A stretch of DNA of 14,846 nucleotides, from positions 1-14,846 of the forward strand of contig JAGWPI010000119.1 in NCBI GenBank assembly GCA_028877005.1, written 5' to 3'. The position numbers and the translations under genes were made by a program. The notes under the pieces were generated by a model. That model was not told the origin of the DNA and ran no database searches. It was given only the letters and a program-made list of their open reading frames with translations. Position 1 is the stretch's first letter; each line of letters opens with the position of its first letter. Below are positions 13,767 through 14,846 of the stretch, one piece after another. This DNA comes from Bacteroidota bacterium (GTDB taxonomy: Bacteria > Bacteroidota > Bacteroidia > Chitinophagales > Chitinophagaceae).

Positions 13767-13767
13767 G
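13760..13767 (+). promoter_or_regulatory. Candidate -7 element for the VanZ-like gene
   Basis: TATTTTTG matches TAnnTTTG exactly and lies 12 bp before the GTG start at 13780. No TTTG -33 box is seen at 19-21 bp upstream, and the sequence overlaps a hairpin T-run, so chance is a real possibility. Confidence 0.3.
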
Positions 13768-13779
13768 TAAAAAATTATA

Positions 13780-14154
13780 GTGAAAAAGAATAGCCTATTT
13801 CTATTAGCAGCCATTGTTTGGTTTTTAGTAACAACCCTGCTTTTATGTTTACCGGGTAATGATTTGCCGGATATTGGTTGGATAGAAATATGGCATGTAG
13901 ATAAACTAATACATATCAGTTTGTTTTTTGGTTTGGTTTTTTTTTGGGCAAATAGTATTGCAAATGAAAAGAAAAGACTTGAATGGATGTTATGGATCGT
14001 TTTAACAAGTGTGGCGTATGGAATTATTATGGAGTTTGTGCAGAAATATTTTATTCCACATCGTTCTTTTGATATAGATGATATGCTGGCTGATGCTGTA
14101 GGAAGTGTGGTAGCGTGGATATGGCAAAAAAAACGATGGTATGGGGTTATATAA
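13780..14154 (+). CDS. VanZ-like family membrane protein
   Basis: The 124 residues form four hydrophobic segments (about 5-24, 43-60, 68-87 and 99-115). Family marks are LPG after the first helix, DKLIHISLFFGL (41-52), and the block with GIIMEFVQKYF (81-91), HRSFDIDDM and DAVGSV. VanZ of the vancomycin/teicoplanin resistance cluster gives the family its name, but the biochemical role of most members, including this one, is unknown, and no other resistance genes are nearby. The start is GTG at 13780; no in-frame ATG gives the first helix. The gene sits alone behind three hairpins and is convergent with the SafE-type gene. It is small but of normal length for single-domain family members. Confidence 0.88.
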   Translation: MKKNSLFLLAAIVWFLVTTLLLCLPGNDLPDIGWIEIWHVDKLIHISLFFGLVFFWANSIANEKKRLEWMLWIVLTSVAYGIIMEFVQKYFIPHRSFDIDDMLADAVGSVVAWIWQKKRWYGVI

Positions 14155-14160
14155 AAGATT

Positions 14161-14182
14161 GGCCCCGATGGAAATCGGGGCC
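14161..14182. terminator. GC-rich hairpin with GGAA tetraloop, probable terminator between convergent genes
   Basis: GGCCCCGAT pairs perfectly with ATCGGGGCC around GGAA, a GNRA-type tetraloop. It lies 6 bp after the VanZ-like stop codon. No T-run follows on the + strand; on the minus strand a short TTTT follows after AATC, so it may act mainly for minus-strand transcripts or as an RNA stability element. Confidence 0.55.
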
Positions 14183-14202
14183 GCAACCAAAACTAACTGC
14201 TT

Positions 14203-14247
14203 ATGAGAAAATTGACTACTTGCCTAACTTGTATTAATTACGTTTAA
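14203..14247 (+). CDS. Possible 14-residue mini-ORF after the hairpin
   Basis: ATG to TAA encodes MRKLTTCLTCINYV. The A-rich sequence before it (CAACCAAAACTAAC) resembles Bacteroidota translation starts and the first codons (ATGAGAAAA) resemble the start of an exported protein. It could be a leader peptide, a decayed gene start or chance. No family is recognised. Confidence 0.2.
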   Translation: MRKLTTCLTCINYV

Positions 14248-14390
14248 CGTTTTAAAAAAGTTTTCAATAAATCGTTAAAGTCTTTTTTTATTACGCTAAA
14301 ATAATATCCGTCATTCACATTTACAACACAAATGTCTGAATTAAAGACTGAAAGAAATGTCAATGGTTTAACAATAAAATGTTAATGATT

Positions 14391-14846
14391 TTAGTGACAG
14401 GATATAGCATTACCTGAAGTGTTGTTCAAATAAGGACTTAAGAAGGGTATACCAAGGTTCATTCCTCTGATAATCAATAAGATAGCCATAATCCCTAAAG
14501 CATAAGGTATTATTTTCTTAAGCTGATTTCTTGTGCGAAGGTTAACAATAAAACCAAAAAAGGATAATAAAGCCATCAATGGTAGGGTGCCCAATCCAAA
14601 AGCAATCATAAATTCCCATCCGTACATAATAGAACCTGTAGCTAATGAACCGGCAATAGCAAAATAAACCATACCACACGGTAAAAGTCCATTTAATATG
14701 CCAATTAATAATAGGTTTAATAATTTATTTGTGCGTAATAATTTGCCTAAATATGTTTGTATCCAATAAGTAAATTCATCAAACCAAGAAACATGAAAAA
14801 TATGTTTGCTGAAATAGGGAATACTTACATAAAGTAAAATAATTAA
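14391..14846 (-). CDS. C-terminal part of a TauE/SafE (DsbD_2-type) membrane protein, truncated by the window edge
   Basis: On the minus strand the frame is open from the window end to a TAA at 14391-14393, giving 151 residues of a longer protein. After a soluble loop with FSKHIFHVSWFDEFTYW, a key block reads LNGLLPCGMVYFAIAGSL, the second-half LPCG motif of the DsbD-like/SafE membrane family. It is followed by GWEFMIAFGLGTLPLMAL and two more hydrophobic segments, then a polar tail ending NAISCH. In Bacteroidota proteins of this type are frequently encoded by the cbb3 cytochrome oxidase genes (with ccoG and ccoH). If so, the cluster continues beyond the right edge. Its function there is not firmly established; metal or thiol transport has been proposed for relatives. 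Convergent with the VanZ-like gene. The first in-frame ATG (14672) is not the start, as the conserved block extends upstream of it. Confidence 0.85.
   Translation of the reverse strand, partial: LIILLYVSIPYFSKHIFHVSWFDEFTYWIQTYLGKLLRTNKLLNLLLIGILNGLLPCGMVYFAIAGSLATGSIMYGWEFMIAFGLGTLPLMALLSFFGFIVNLRTRNQLKKIIPYALGIMAILLIIRGMNLGIPFLSPYLNNTSGNAISCH

Larger units (their letters stand above)
14155..14390. other. 236-bp region between convergent genes with unexplained structure
   Basis: Besides the hairpin at 14161-14182 and the mini-ORF at 14203-14247, it holds TTTAACG (14243-14249) pairing with CGTTAAA (14273-14279) just before seven T (14283-14289), like a weak terminator. A second small palindrome, TTAACA-N6-TGTTAA, is at 14368-14385. 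No TAnnTTTG promoter or tRNA was found. A short noncoding RNA from about 14160 to 14290 is conceivable. Confidence 0.4.

Noticed and set aside
13692..14186. 164-aa minus-strand frame antisense to the VanZ-like gene
   Set aside because: The plus-strand frame has clear VanZ family motifs; the antisense product has low-complexity Ser/Ile/Lys composition and crosses hairpins.
1..14846. CRISPR array, insertion sequence, tRNA or defence system
   Set aside because: No spaced direct-repeat array, transposase-like protein, terminal inverted repeats, cloverleaf sequence or defence-type gene was found on either strand.

Overview
The window reads as chromosome from a low-GC member of the Bacteroidota, most likely the Chitinophagaceae or a close relative. 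This is judged from protein style, not from a search. Supporting signs are TAnnTTTG-type -7 promoter elements, almost no Shine-Dalgarno sequences, a Bacteroidota-style long Wzi-like barrel protein, a SafE-type membrane protein like those near cbb3 oxidase genes, and two ECF sigma/anti-sigma pairs. No mobile element, CRISPR array, tRNA or rRNA was seen.

Region 1 (1-4634) is the end of a surface-polysaccharide locus on the + strand. It holds the tail of a membrane protein (perhaps an O-antigen polymerase or ligase), a GT4 glycosyltransferase, a WecG/TagA/CpsF glycosyltransferase and a Wzi-like outer-membrane barrel, all with overlapping ends. A short phosphoglycosyl transferase follows, probably from its own promoter, and a strong terminator at 4613-4634 closes the locus. 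The phosphoglycosyl transferase would start a lipid-linked glycan, the glycosyltransferases extend it, and the Wzi-like protein would handle the product at the outer membrane. The first two complete genes are clearly more AT-rich than the rest.

Region 2 (4579-7752) starts with a gene-poor stretch, then a possible 63-aa membrane protein with a CxxC motif. An ECF sigma factor, its presumed anti-sigma factor (with an internally duplicated N-terminal domain) and an outer-membrane beta-barrel protein follow as an operon. The small ORF and the sigma gene are each preceded by the same bipartite element, GTAAC-N16-CGTT, which looks like a self-recognised ECF promoter.

Region 3 (7837-11057) holds an L,D-transpeptidase facing a minus-strand pair (serS, then a membrane-anchored alpha/beta hydrolase). 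Divergent from serS is a conserved-looking 117-aa protein of unknown function.

Region 4 (11074-14846) carries an exported cyclophilin, gcvH, a second ECF sigma factor with an RskA-type anti-sigma factor (both apparently starting at TTG), a VanZ-like protein behind three consecutive hairpins, and the C-terminal part of a TauE/SafE-type membrane protein on the minus strand. The 236 bp between the last two genes hold an unexplained hairpin, a mini-ORF and a T-run.

I see no clear new multi-gene system. The best leads are the duplicated ECF promoter and its small CxxC gene, the duplicated anti-sigma domain, the TTG-started sigma/anti-sigma pair, and the structured region after the VanZ gene.
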